From NCBI GenBank assembly GCA_029255685.2, contig CM055317.2, positions 15,455,501-15,519,500 on the forward strand: a stretch of DNA of 64,000 bases, written 5' to 3'. Below the pieces are notes generated by a model. The model did no database searches. It worked only from the letters and a program-made list of their open reading frames with translations, and was not told the DNA's origin. Shown piece after piece: positions 1 through 10,779 of this stretch; the stretch's first letter is position 1; each line of letters starts with the position of its first letter. Both the position numbers and the translations under genes were made by a program. This DNA comes from Silene conica. Its lineage: Eukaryota > Streptophyta > Magnoliopsida > Caryophyllales > Caryophyllaceae.

Positions 1-369
1 ATATATTAAAATATAATTAATAAATATAACTTTTATATATATTTATTAGAATTAACATTTAATTCATTTCTCCTAGTTATTATTTAATCATATTAAATTT
101 TTATCATCTACTTAACTACATTTAGCTAAGTTTAGCATTTATGCAATTATATCAATATATAATCACATTTCTCAGTACTATCCTATAGGTGTGACCTTTA
201 GGGATCAGCTGATTATCGCCATCATATGACAGTAACGTCAAACTTCTAGTGAGCCAATCGTTACCGATAAACGTTAATCAACTGATTAATATACTAAGTA
301 TCCCTGCGTGATCCTGTAAAAGATTTACTCAAATAATCACACACTGTGGAGGACATTTACTCCAACAAT

Positions 370-1060
370 TTTTGCACATTGCCAAACACAAAACCCTATA
401 CGTTCTTATCTACGTTATCGACATAATTGTAACAGGCCCAAACCCAGCCCACATTGCCCAATTTATCTCCCAAATATCCACAAAATTTTCACTCAAAGAT
501 CTTGGTCCTCAATCCTATTTTCTCGGCATAAAGGTGACACTGACCAAAACTGGTTTACACCTAAATCAAAATAAATACATGTTTGTCCTACTCTATAAAT
601 ATAACATGCATGGATGCAACCCATCCACCACTCTCATGTTAACCGATCCTCTCGTAAAATAACCAACCATCCTATTGAAAACAAGGGTGATTATCGCTCC
701 ATTGTTGGCAGCTTGCAATAGCTCGCTCAATCCGACATTGCATATTCAATCGTCAAACCGGCACAATTTTTCACTCAACCTACCACAACTCACTAGTCAG
801 CTCTAAAAAGACTCTTAGGTTATCTCAAAGGCACACTAAACCTTGGTATTCAACTCATGAAAACTACTCCCTTGTGTCTTCATGCCTTTTGTGATATCGA
901 TTGTGCCGGCAACCCAACCTATTATGTATACACAACCGGGTACAATATCTACCTTGACAATAATCCTACATCATGGTCATCTCAAAAACAACGTGCTCTA
1001 CCTAGGTCCTCCACCGAGGCCAAATTTCGTGGTACCGCCGATACCAGCGCTGGAGTTTTA
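370..1060 (+). mobile_element. Ty1/copia RT-RNase H fossil fragment, array copy 1
   Basis: Translation shows the RT catalytic region (a YVDD-like box inside LIYVIDIIVTG), the KDLG..YFLGIK motif and the RNase H start (CDIDCAGN, SSTEAKF), which are Ty1/copia pol signatures. It is a broken fossil without gag, protease or integrase here. It is fused directly to an LTR end at 367, evidently where a different LTR element had inserted into the RT region. Confidence 0.85.
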
Positions 1061-1823
1061 CTTTACACATCAATCTACCCCACATAAGGACACTTTTGAC
1101 CACCGTGTTGACAACCGTTGGAAAGCCTGTACTCCCAGCTTTCCAACGAGTTCAAGAACACTCTAAAGCGACCTTGTTTGCTATCTCAAACATCGACTGA
1201 AAGTCACCCCATCACAAACGCTGAAACTTTGGCCAAAATGTGGTGTTTGACAAAAAAAAGTTTATTAAAGGTGGTGTTTGACAAATTATTTTTTTAAAGG
1301 TGGTGTTTGGAAGAAAAAGTTTTTTAAAGGTGGTGTTAGACAAAAAACCCAAATATCATATATATTTTAATACTTTTCGGTATACAAATTTAATTCCCGG
1401 AGAATATTAATTAATTATCTTATAATTAATTAATCCCAATTATATTTTTCTATCATATATTAAAATATAATTAATAAATATAACTTTTATATATATTTAT
1501 TAGAATTAACATTTAATTCATTCCTCCTAGTTATTATTTAATCATATTAAATTTTTATCATCTACTTAACTACATTTAGCTAAGTTTAGCATTTATGCAA
1601 TTATATCAATATATAATCACATTTCTCAGTACTATCCTATAGGTGTGACCTTTAGGGATCAGCTGATTATCGCCATCATATGACAGTAACGTCAAACTTC
1701 TAGTGAGCCAATCGTTACCGATAAACGTTAATCAACTGATTAATATACTAAGTATCCCTGCGTGATCCTGTAAAAGATTTACTCAAATAATCACACACTG
1801 TGGAGGACATTTACTCCAACAAT

Positions 1824-2514
1824 TTTTGCACATTGCCAACCACAAAACCCTATACGTTCTTATCTACGTTATCGACATAATTGTAACAGGCCCAAACCCA
1901 GCCCACATTGCCCAATTTATCTCCCAAATATCCACAAAATTTTCACTCAAAGATCTTGGTCCTCAATCCTATTTTCTCGGCATAAAGGTGACACTGACCA
2001 AAACTGGTTTACACCTAAATCAAAATAAATACATGTCTGTCCTACTCTATAAATATAACATGCATGGATGCAACCCATCCACCACTCTCATGCTAACCGA
2101 TCCTCTCGTAAAATAACCAACCATCCTATTGAAAACAAGAGTGATTATCGCTCCATTGTTGGCAGCTTGCAATAGCTCGCTCAATCCGACATTGCATATT
2201 CAATCGTCAAACCGGCACAATTTTTCACTCAACCTACCACAACTCACTAGTCAGCTCTAAAAAGACTCTTAGGTTATCTCAAAGGCACACTAAACCTTGG
2301 TATTCAACTCATGAAAACTACTCCCTTGTGTCTTCATGCCTTTTGTGATATCGATTGTGCCGGCAACCCAACCTATTATGTATACACAACCGGGTACAAT
2401 ATCTACCTTGACAATAATCCTACATCATGGTCATCTCAAAAACAACGTGCTCTACCTAGGTCCTCCACCGAGGCCAAATTTCGTGGTACCGCCGATACCA
2501 GCGCTGGAGTTTTA
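1824..2514 (+). mobile_element. Ty1/copia RT-RNase H fossil fragment, array copy 2
   Basis: Near-identical to the fragment 1454 bp upstream, with the same LTR-end junction and the same non-copia right junction. It is a broken fossil duplicated with the array, not an independent insertion. Confidence 0.85.
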
Positions 2515-3277
2515 CTTTACACATCAATCTACCCCACATAAGGACACTTTTGACCACCGTGTTGACAACCGTTGGAAAGCCTGTACTCCCAGCTTTCCAA
2601 CGAGTTCAAGAACACTCTAAAGCGACCTTGTTTGCTATCTCAAACATCGACTGAAAGTCACCCCATCACAAACGCTGAAACTTTGGCCAAAATGTGGTGT
2701 TTGACAAAAAAAAGTTTATTAAAGGTGGTGTTTGACAAATTATTTTTTTAAAGGTGGTGTTTGGAAGAAAAAGTTTTTTAAAGGTGGTGTTAGACAAAAA
2801 ACCCAAATATCATATATATTTTAATACTTTTCGGTATACAAATTTAATTCCCGGAGAATATTAATTACTTATCTTATAATTAATTAATCCCAATTATATT
2901 TTTCTATCATATATTAAAATATAATTAATAAATATAACTTTTATATATATTTATTAGAATTAACATTTAATTCATTTCTCCTAGTTATTATTTAATCATA
3001 TTAAATTTTTATCATCTACTTAACTACATTTAGCTAAGTTTAGCATTTATGCAATTATATCAATATATAATCACATTTCTCAGTACTATCCTATAGGTGT
3101 GACCTTTAGGGATCAGCTGATTATCGCCATCATATGACAGTAACGTCAAACTTCTAGTGAGCCAATCGTTACCGATAAACGTTAATCAACTGATTAATAT
3201 ACTAAGTATCCCTGCGTGATCCTGTAAAAGATTTACTCAAATAATCACACACTGTGGAGGACATTTACTCCAACAAT

Positions 3278-4546
3278 TTTTGCACATTGCCAAACACAAA
3301 ACCCTATACGTTCTTATCTACGTTATCGACATAATTGTAACAGGCCCAAACCCAGCCCACATTGCCCAATTTATCTCCCAAATATCCACAAAATTTTCAC
3401 TCAAAGATCTTGGTCCTCAATCCTATTTTCTCGGCATAAAGGTGACACTGACCAAAACTGGTTTACACCTAAATAAAAATAAATACATGTCTGTCCTACT
3501 CTATAAATATAACATGCATGGATGCAACCCATCCACCACTCTCATGCTAACCGATCCTCTCGTAAAATAACCAACCATCCTATTGAAAACAAGAGTGATT
3601 ATCGCTCCATTGTTGGCAGCTTGCAATAGCTCGCTCAATCCGACATTGCATATTCAATCGTCAAACCGGCACAATTTTTCACTCAACCTACCACAACTCA
3701 CTAGTCAGCTCTAAAAAGACTCTTAGGTTATCTCAAAGGCACACTAAACCTTGGTATTCAACTCATGAAAACTACTCCCTTGTGTCTTCATGCCTTTTGT
3801 GATACCGATTGTGCCGGCAACCCAACCTATTATGTATACACAACCGGGTACAATATCTACCTTGACAATAATCCTACATCATGGTCATCTCAAAAACAAC
3901 GTGCTCTACCTAGGTCCTCCACCGAGGCCAAATTTCGTGGTACCGCCGATACCAGCGCTGGAGTTTTATGGCTCATGTCTCTCTTACAGTAACTCGGTGT
4001 TACTCACTTAAGCTCCAACGATCTACCGTGATAACCTCTCCGCCACACATTACTCTACTAATCTGGTTTTACATTCACGAATGAAGCATCTAGCACTCGC
4101 CTTCCACTTTGTCAAAAAGTATGTTCGTACTGGCTCCATTAACATTCAACATATTAACGACACCGATCAATAAGCATACACACTCACCAAGCCTACACAA
4201 GCCTCATTTTCTTGAATTATCTTCCAAGATTGGCCTTCTTCTCCGACCGTCCATCTTGTGCGGGAATGCTAATGATACTATACAATCAGTCAAAGATACA
4301 CCCTCTCAACCCTCCACAAATCAAGGAACTTAATTAGTCTATTGACTTATATATCTTAGGAAGTATTTCTCAACATCTTTAGAATGTATATTAAGTTAAT
4401 AATCTTCCTTTATTCCCTCCAATAATCATGGGAGATATCCTCCATACTTGACTATGTTCTCACCTTGTATTTCATGTATATAAAGACACTGCAAGCATTG
4501 TAATATTTAACATAATAAAACACATCTTTCTCGTGTATATTTATCA
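3278..4546 (+). mobile_element. Ty1/copia fossil 3' part: RT, RNase H and probable 3' LTR
   Basis: The third array copy continues past the point where copies 1 and 2 diverge and covers the rest of RNase H (HSRMKHLALAFHFV, then a GSINIQHI motif). A purine-rich stretch near 4258-4267 is followed by a probable short 3' LTR, about 4268-4546, beginning TGCTAATG and ending near TTATCA, with a TATATAAAGACA promoter-like box and an AATAAA-type signal. The left part is missing or replaced by the LTR end at 3275. Broken, old; LTR limits are approximate because no partner LTR is present. Confidence 0.7.
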
Positions 4547-5046
4547 GACGACTTGACAACTAGTTAATGAAAAGCCGTCTTCTGTGGTGCGATTGGGACA
4601 ATCATTGGTACCGTCCTAGCCGACAGATGACAACCACATCTACAGACGACAACTAACAAGATTTAATTGAATACTAACAAGACTTTATGAATCAAAAGGT
4701 TCAATCTGATAAATGAGTTTCTCAATTAATATCCGACCAAACCATTGAAACTGTCTCAGCCGACAGATGACAACCACGCTCACCACCATTAGTCGACCAG
4801 ATCTAGGGAAGGTGGTGCGGGTACGATGGTCGAAGCATATGTCGTAACGTATGAGGTTGTATTACCAGTGGTCGGAGTAGGGACAAGCGGTATGCAGTCG
4901 GTGGTGAACGGAGGATGTCGAAGCAGGGGCAATGGTATAAAGTCGGCGGTGGTTGATTGGTTTTATTGACTTACTGGTAAAGGGAGATAAAGTAAAGGAG
5001 AAAATAGAAATTGAGTGAGTGATAGGAAAATATAATAATAGTAGTA
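4547..5046. other. Intergenic stretch, nothing recognised
   Basis: Low-complexity A/T and short duplicated phrases (GCCGACAGATGACAACCAC twice, about 4620 and 4759). No open frame, RNA gene or transposon terminus is seen before the Helitron end at 5047. Confidence 0.5.
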
Positions 5047-5057
5047 CTAGTGTAACA

Positions 5058-5075
5058 CCCGTGAAAAATCACGGG
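5058..5075 (-). other. Helitron A 3' terminal hairpin
   Basis: The 18-base perfect hairpin CCCGTGAAAAATCACGGG lies 7 bases from the terminal CTAG. This is the standard Helitron 3' terminator arrangement. The identical hairpin sits at 21994-22011. Confidence 0.85.
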
Positions 5076-5450
5076 GTTGTGTACACTTATTTTTAAAGAC
5101 GCCGTACCAATTGATGTTGATATTGAATTAAGTTTTATATATTATAAAACTAAAAATGTAAGTAATTTAAGATATTTAAATTAAGTCATTTATAACATAT
5201 AAATTTATTTATTAAAAAACTGAAAATTCAACTAAAAAGTAAAGAGATAATTTAAGATATTTAACGTAAAAAAAAAAATAAAAAAAATTAAGTTTTATAT
5301 ATTACAAAACTGGGAATAATATAAAAATCGAATGTAACAAATCATTTAATAATGAATGTGTAATTAAATCGAAAAAATCATTTGTTTATGATTTTTTACT
5401 TATGATTAAATTATAGACTAATTAATAATTCACCAAAAATTTAAGATAGC

Positions 5451-5609
5451 GGCCCAAAGGCCGAAGCAATGAAAATAATGGGCTAAAAATCTCGAATCAA
5501 ATGGCCCAACTAATGGACTCAGCCCATGCAATCTTCACAATCTACTAAAACCCTACATCCCATCCCCTATATAAACCCCCTCACCCATCACTCTAACCCT
5601 AACCCTAAA
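5451..5609 (+). promoter_or_regulatory. Captured promoter: site II boxes, TATA box, telo-box
   Basis: Site II-type TGGGCC/GGCCCA motifs lie at 5451-5456, 5479-5484 (TGGGCT) and 5503-5508, a TATATAAA box at 5568-5575, and a doubled telo-box (AACCCTAACCCTAAA) at 5595-5609, followed by a CT-rich leader. In plants site II plus telo-box is the known promoter signature of ribosomal-protein and ribosome-biogenesis genes. That fits the WD40 (UTP5-like) exon just downstream. Inference: the element carries the source gene's promoter with its first exon. Confidence 0.65.
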
Positions 5610-5870
5610 TCATTTTCAGACAACCTCCCCCTCTCTCTAACAAACACCCCTCTATCTATCTAAAATAATTCGAAAATCAAATGATAAAAAACAAACTCAT
5701 CTTCATCTTCATTCGAAAATCAAATGATAAAAAACAAAATTTCTCATGAACTAAAATTTATCAACGACATATGACATATTATAATATTCATACTTCATTA
5801 GTTTAAAGTAAAAATTATAAATGATTAGTAACTGTGAGATATTATAAAATTTAATTCCTAACTTAAATCA

Positions 5871-6030
5871 ATGGTTTCTTCAAATATCAGAGATTTGTTG
5901 ACTTGTTTTAGCCCTTCTCTTGATTTCTTTGCCATTACTTCTGGTGATGGACGTATCAAGGTAAATTAATTCATCATTTTAGTTGATTTTCAGATATGGG
6001 ATACAACTAAACAAATGTCTAGTTGTATTA
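5871..6030 (+). pseudogene. Captured WD40-gene exon 1 plus exon 2 start, copy 1 (WDR43/UTP5-like)
   Basis: Exon 1 is 5871-5960 (30 codons beginning MVSSNIRDLL, with FSPSLDFFAITSGDGRIK), ending at a GT donor. After an unusually short 33-base gap with a CAG acceptor, exon 2 starts at 5994 with IWDT. The N-terminal LLTxFSPSLDF..SGDGRIKIWDT pattern is what I recall for plant WDR43/UTP5-type WD40 proteins, nucleolar factors for small-subunit rRNA processing. Only the first WD repeat strand is present, so this is a fragment, not a working gene. The family call rests on recollection of plant homologues. Confidence 0.6.
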
Positions 6031-6677
6031 ACAGTTTTTATTCGAAATGTTTGATGAACAAAAATTGTAGATCTGTAAACTTTATACATTGTTGATTTTT
6101 ATATTAATTTGTCTCGACATTTTTTTATTCACCGTGGTCTCATATTAAAAATTTATTTGCATGTCGGTTTAATTAGATTTATTGATTTGTATGTAGTTTT
6201 AATTAGATTTATTTATTTGCATGTGGTTTTAATTTGATTTATTTGTTTATCAAGATTAGATCTAAACATTTGTGTTAATAATTGAGTATATAAGTAAATA
6301 AGTTGTAAATTGTGGGTTTTTTTGTGTAAATAAAAATTTCGAAATACTTGATGAACAAAAAGTGTAGATCTGTAAACTTTACAGATGGTTGATTTTTATA
6401 TTTAGTTGTATTGACATTTTTTATTTGACGGATGTCTCACTTTAATTATTTATTTGCTTGTAAGTTTAATTAGATTTATTTGATTATAATTATTAGATCT
6501 AAACATTTGTGTTGTTGATTGAGTGGAATGTTTAGTATCGCCTAAATTGTTGGTTATTTTTACCTGATTATTGATTTGCATGTTAATTTAAAAATCACAT
6601 ATGCTTTGTGGTGGTTGCTTTAATGTGTTAATAAGTACTCCTTTTTGTTTATGCAGTTGTAATTCCCCCAAAAATCA

Positions 6678-6767
6678 ATGGTTTCTTCAAATATCAGAGA
6701 TTTGTTGACTTGTTTTAGCCCTTCTCTTGATTTCTTTGCCATTACTTCTGGTGATGGTCGTATCAAG
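6678..6767 (+). pseudogene. Captured WD40-gene exon 1, copy 2
   Basis: This is a second copy of the same 90-base exon with one visible difference (GGA to GGT in the SGDGRIK codons), again followed by GTAAATTAATTC intron sequence. Its matching exon 2 piece lies at 7360. Between them the element holds an unrelated gene fragment (7037-7190). Duplication inside the Helitron is likely, since flanking intron-like sequence is also repeated. Confidence 0.65.
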
Positions 6768-6889
6768 GTAAATTAATTCATCATTTTAGTTGATTTAAGT
6801 ACCTTTTAGTTAATTTCATTAATTCATTTTCTTTGTGTTTTGTTGGAATTAATTTTGTGAGGTAAATATAAAGGGTGGGCATTTGTTTA

Positions 6890-7200
6890 TTTTAGTTCTC
6901 CCCGATTACTTCAAATTCGTCGACTATACACCTTAGGATCGTCAAAATTAGGGGCAATTGCAATTCGATAATTAGCTAGGGTTTTCCGGCATGCGATAAT
7001 TGTGATTTTTGAAATTAAATTGAGATTGTAAGAAGAATGCGGTTCAGTTTTGGGGGATGGAGTGGGAGAAAGGAGAGTGAAGGAGGTGGTAAAGAAAGGA
7101 CGGCATTGTATTTAAATGTATATGATCTTACTCCTGTTAATAATTATTTGTATTGTTTTGGTTTAGGTATCTTTAATTCTGGAATTGAAGGTGATCTTTC
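6890..7200 (+). pseudogene. Captured DeSI/PPPDE-protease exon 1 with 5' leader
   Basis: A leader-like stretch (about 6890-7036) precedes ATG 7037. The exon runs to 7190 and ends GAAG before a GT donor. The translation has YLNVYDLTPVNNYLY followed by GLGIFNSGIE. PPPDE (DeSI-type deubiquitinase/deSUMOylase) proteins carry this N-terminal strand pattern, usually IFHSGIE followed by the catalytic His. Here the residue before SGIE is Asn, and the catalytic His and Cys exons are absent. It is therefore a non-functional first-exon fragment of a second, unrelated host gene. Confidence 0.65.
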
Positions 7201-7359
7201 GTCTTTTTTTCGCTTTCTCTGTTTCATTTGATTGTTTACGTTTTTTAAATTTCTTGGTTTTCTTTGATTGTATATGTTTTTAATGTTTTAGTTGGGTTTA
7301 TGAGTATGTGTTGAAATTAAAACAATTTTTAAAAAGTTGTCATATTAATATATTTTCAG

Positions 7360-7407
7360 ATATGGGATACTGTAAAAGGACAGCTACAAACTGAATTTTC
7401 TGTGTAA
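7360..7407 (+). pseudogene. Captured WD40-gene exon 2 fragment
   Basis: After a TTTTCAG acceptor the frame reads IWDTVKGQLQTEFS, then hits a stop where the element's repeat sequence begins. It continues the WD40 exon 1 frame (GRIK then IWDTVKGQ), so both exons came from one source gene. The intron between them was kept, and the DeSI fragment lies inside it. Confidence 0.6.
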
Positions 7408-8232
7408 ATAAACATTTGTGTTAATAATTGAGTATATCAGTAAATAAGTTGTAAATTGTGGGCTTTTTTCTGTGTAAATAAAAATTTCGAAATACTTGAT
7501 GAACAAAAAGTGTAGATCTGTAAACTTTACACATGGTTGATTTTTATATTTAGTTGTATTGACATTTTTTATTTGACGGTTGTCTCACTTTAATTATTTA
7601 TTTGCTTGTAAGTTTAATTAGATTTATTTGATTATAATTATTAGATCTAAACATTTGTGTTGTTGATTGAGTGGAATGTTTAGTATCGCCTAAACATTTG
7701 TGTTGTTGATTGAGTGGAATGTTTAGTATCGCCTAATTAGATTTATTTGATTATAATTATTAGATCTAAATTGTTGGTTATTTTCATAAATAGTGATGTA
7801 AGAAAAATCCCTCGTAATCTCACTTTGGGGATGCTGGTGATTTCTTGTGAAGTTTGTTGCGTAGTGTGATCCCCCCCGCCCGTTAATATTCTATTTCCAT
7901 TTTTTTGAAATTTCATATGAAGAATGTATTACAACTTGATACTAAGTTTGAAATGTGGTTGCCTTATCAACGTCAGCACTAATCTATACCTTTTAACGAT
8001 TTGAGTTTGATGTCAGTCAAGTACTCAGTCTAGATAACTCCTTCCGACTATACTACTCCATTTTGTTATGGGCAGCACAAAGAAATAAAAGCAATATTTG
8101 TATCTTGTGAAAGCGTTTTGATCTCTTCCATAAACTCAAGCTAGTCTCGATCCAAACCTGCTTGCCACTTAATTTTTTTTAACAGTCTAGATAATAAGCT
8201 GAACCTTATATATTTTTGTTTATTCATTGCAG

Positions 8233-8292
8233 GACTTCTCAAGGGGTACCCGTTTGGAGGAGCTGAATGTGTTACTTAGACAAAATGTTATG
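8233..8292 (+). pseudogene. Exon-like cassette of unknown gene in Helitron A
   Basis: TTCATTGCAG acceptor, 60 bases open in frame (DFSRGTRLEELNVLL...), then a GTAGAC donor. I do not recognise the protein. The clean acceptor and donor and the position among captured exons suggest a piece of a third host gene. Confidence 0.35.
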
Positions 8293-8962
8293 GTAGACCT
8301 CCTCCTTTCTCTGTTTGACCATGGATTACATGCTATTGCTATTTTTCTCAGTTATAGTTCAATCCAATGAAAGACTCCATATAAGTATCATTTTCTACTT
8401 GATGGTCTGTAGTTCTCATAGACTATTGCTGCTGTCTTGGAGATGTTTATGTTGCACCTTTAATGATAAGACACATGAGAATAACTAACCACACATTTAA
8501 GTCTCTATCTCTCTGGTTGACTGTATGGGTCCTATTTTTGAATGTATTGTTTTTGACTGATATTTTTTGACTGACTTATATTAATTTGACATTTTTTTAT
8601 TCATCTTGATCTCGTATTAAAAATTTATTTGCATGTCATTTTAATTAGATTTATTGATTTGTATGTCGTTTTAATTAGATTTATTTATTTGCATGTCGGT
8701 TTAATTGGATTTATTTGTTTATCAAGATTAGATCTAAACATTTGTGTTAATAATTGAGTGTATCAGTAAATAAGTTGTAAATTGTGGGCTTTTTTCTGTG
8801 TAAATAAAAATTTCGAAATACTTGATGAACAAAAAGTGTAGATCTGTAAACTTTACACATGGTTGATTATTATATTTAGTTGTATTGACATTTTTTATTT
8901 GACGGATGTCTCACTTTAATTATTTATTTGCTTGTAAGTTTAATTAGATTTGCCTTACCTCC

Positions 8963-9180
8963 ATTAGTACAACTTGCATATGTGAATCTAATTCATAGAA
9001 AGGTTCGAATCATTTGTACTTTTAGTATGTTTAAAGTTCTGATCATTTCGTCTTTCTGCAGTTGATTGATCAAACAGTTGCTTGTCCTTATCCAGATGCG
9101 GCTTAATGTGCACCTGCTGTCTTATAGATAAGTTCTCAATTCTCTTGGTTATTCTATAGTGTTTTTTGCATATATTACCT
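8963..9180 (+). repeat. Duplicated exon-like segment, copy 1
   Basis: About 218 bases recur at 9672-9889. Each copy holds a TTTCTGCAG acceptor followed by a short terminal frame (LIDQTVACPYPDAA, stop; 9062-9106), like a last exon with 3' UTR. The gene of origin is not recognised. Confidence 0.6.
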
Positions 9181-9366
9181 ACTTTCTTAAGATTAATGTA
9201 TAAGTCATTGTTATATTTGTTTATTAATTAGTAATTACAAATATATTACTTTCTTAAGATGAGAAAATATATTATAGACCCTACTAAGAAGAAATTAACT
9301 ACTTTCTTAAGATTACTCTATAAAAATTGATATATTTGTTTATTAATTAGTAATTACAGGTTTTTA

Positions 9367-9438
9367 CTCCCTTAATCATTTGTTTACCATCGATTAAATA
9401 AGATTTTAAAATGTAAAAAATGATTGAGACGGAAGGAG
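9367..9438. mobile_element. Short Stowaway-like MITE inside Helitron A
   Basis: Inverted ends CTCCCTTAATCATTTG and AATGATTGAGACGGAAGGAG are flanked by TA on each side. At 72 bp it is a deletion derivative; it is flanked by Helitron sequence. Confidence 0.55.
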
Positions 9439-9671
9439 TAGGTTTTAATACAGTAGCGAGGACTAAGACTACCCAGATGAAATAAGACTGTAACTTTAGT
9501 GTATTATTGTATTAATTATGCACATGAGTCTTATTTTTGTCTAACGAAGGGTCAATTATAACGGCATCTGTTCAATATGACTTTTCACAAATTACAGTAT
9601 CTTTAAAGTAATTACAGTATGTTTAAGGGAGTCATAATGTCATTTTGGTTTAATTTCTCATTATTTGGTGA

Positions 9672-9889
9672 ATTAGTACAACTTGCATATGTGAATCTAA
9701 TTCATAGAAAGGTTCGAATCATTTGTACTTTTAGTATGTTTAAAGTTCTGATCATTTCGTCTTTCTGCAGTTGATTGATCAAACAGTTGCTTGTCCTTAT
9801 CCAGATGCGGCTTAATGTGCACCTGCTGTCTTATAGATAAGTTCTCAATTCTCTTGGTTATTCTATAGTGTTTTTTGCATATATTAACT
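9672..9889 (+). repeat. Duplicated exon-like segment, copy 2
   Basis: Copy of 8963-9180 about 709 bases downstream, nearly identical, with the terminal frame at 9771-9815. It is followed by further short tandem repeats of TTCTCTTGGTTATTCTATAG up to about 9985. Confidence 0.6.
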
Positions 9890-10232
9890 ACTTGCTTAAC
9901 TCTGTTGGTTATTCTATAGTGGTTTTTGCATAAATTAACTACTTTCTTAATTCTCTTGGTTATTCTATAGTGGTTTTTGCATAAATTCTATGGAGTGTTA
10001 GTAGATTGGCACACAAAATGCCTTACTGTGTTTTTTATGATTTGTAGTGTTTTTTAGTTTGCATACTGTGTATTTTTAGGGGAAATTTATGAATTACTTT
10101 TCGTATATGATAACCCCGAACAAAGTATTGACAAAAGTCCATCTTTAATCGAAAATAACAAACTACTTTACTATGTAGCAACCACAATAAACTGAAATTG
10201 CATTTATTATGTAAAATACTTCAAATCAATAC

Positions 10233-10490
10233 CTGATGTAGGACGATAAAGTTGTTGTGTACTGTTTTGTGACGGTAAATGATCTGTTCTCTGCCGATGT
10301 GTGTTTGTTATATCACTTAGGGCAAATACTGTATTTCCTGAAAGATGTAAAAAGTAAATCAGAAAAGGAATAAAAGGACCTACAATTGAAATTCAATCAC
10401 AACTATACAATAGATAAACAAACCTTTATCACGTTCATTGCTTTTTCTTTTAGGGTTCCTTGATACTGGTTGGCCATGATTTTCTGCCAT
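10233..10490 (-). pseudogene. Possible Helitron Rep/helicase N-terminal remnant
   Basis: Two minus-strand exons: 10490-10424 (MAENHGQPVSRNPKRKS..) and 10337-10233 (GNTVFALSDITNTHRQRTD..), joined by a GT..AG intron in frame. The N-terminus is basic and followed by an L(S/A)DITN-type motif, which I recall near the start of plant Helitron Rep/helicase proteins. Strand and position agree with a minus-strand Helitron whose 5' end is at 12543. No further exon is visible beyond about 10230, so the Rep and helicase domains are gone. It could instead be another captured host gene start. Confidence 0.4.
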
Positions 10491-10779
10491 GGGATTATAG
10501 TGTGGTTTTCAATAATATTTAGTTTACAGAGAAGTGAATGAAACATGTTATGTAGTCGTATTAATAGGGTTTAGGGTTTTGTTTAAAATTAGGTTTTTGT
10601 TATTTTAGAGACAAATTGTTATGAGTTGTGGGCTGAATTTTTCTCATGGTACTTGCTGTCTATTATGGGCTCACCTAGTTTTGGAAAATTTTAATTTTGG
10701 CGGGACTCTAATGATGCTTATATGTTTTATGAGCGTAAAAATTTTATTCGATTTTTGTATGTCTTAACCGTGATTCAAT

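Larger units (their letters stand above)
1..3969. repeat. Tandem array, 1454-bp unit, about 2.7 copies
   Basis: The sequence at 1 recurs at 1455 and 2909, so the period is 1454 bp; copies differ by only a few substitutions. The window opens inside a unit, so the array may continue upstream. Each unit holds an AT-rich stretch, the end of an LTR (minus orientation, ending CTCCAACA at 367, 1821 and 3275), a Ty1/copia RT/RNase H fragment, and in copies 1 and 2 a segment from about 1060 (2514) not seen in copy 3, ending in a short direct repeat of the motif AAAGGTGGTGTTTGACAAA. Copy 3 instead runs on into the rest of the copia element, so it marks the ancestral right edge. Confidence 0.93.
6240..8950. 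repeat. Internal repeat of Helitron A, three copies
   Basis: A module with the phrase AAACATTTGTGTTAATAATTG and a downstream phrase GTAGATCTGTAAACTTTACA occurs at about 6266-6540, 7405-7700 and 8728-8950. The WD40 exon 2 fragment, a further short tandem duplication (7640-7770) and the unknown exon cassette lie between copies, so the element grew by internal duplication. Confidence 0.7.
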
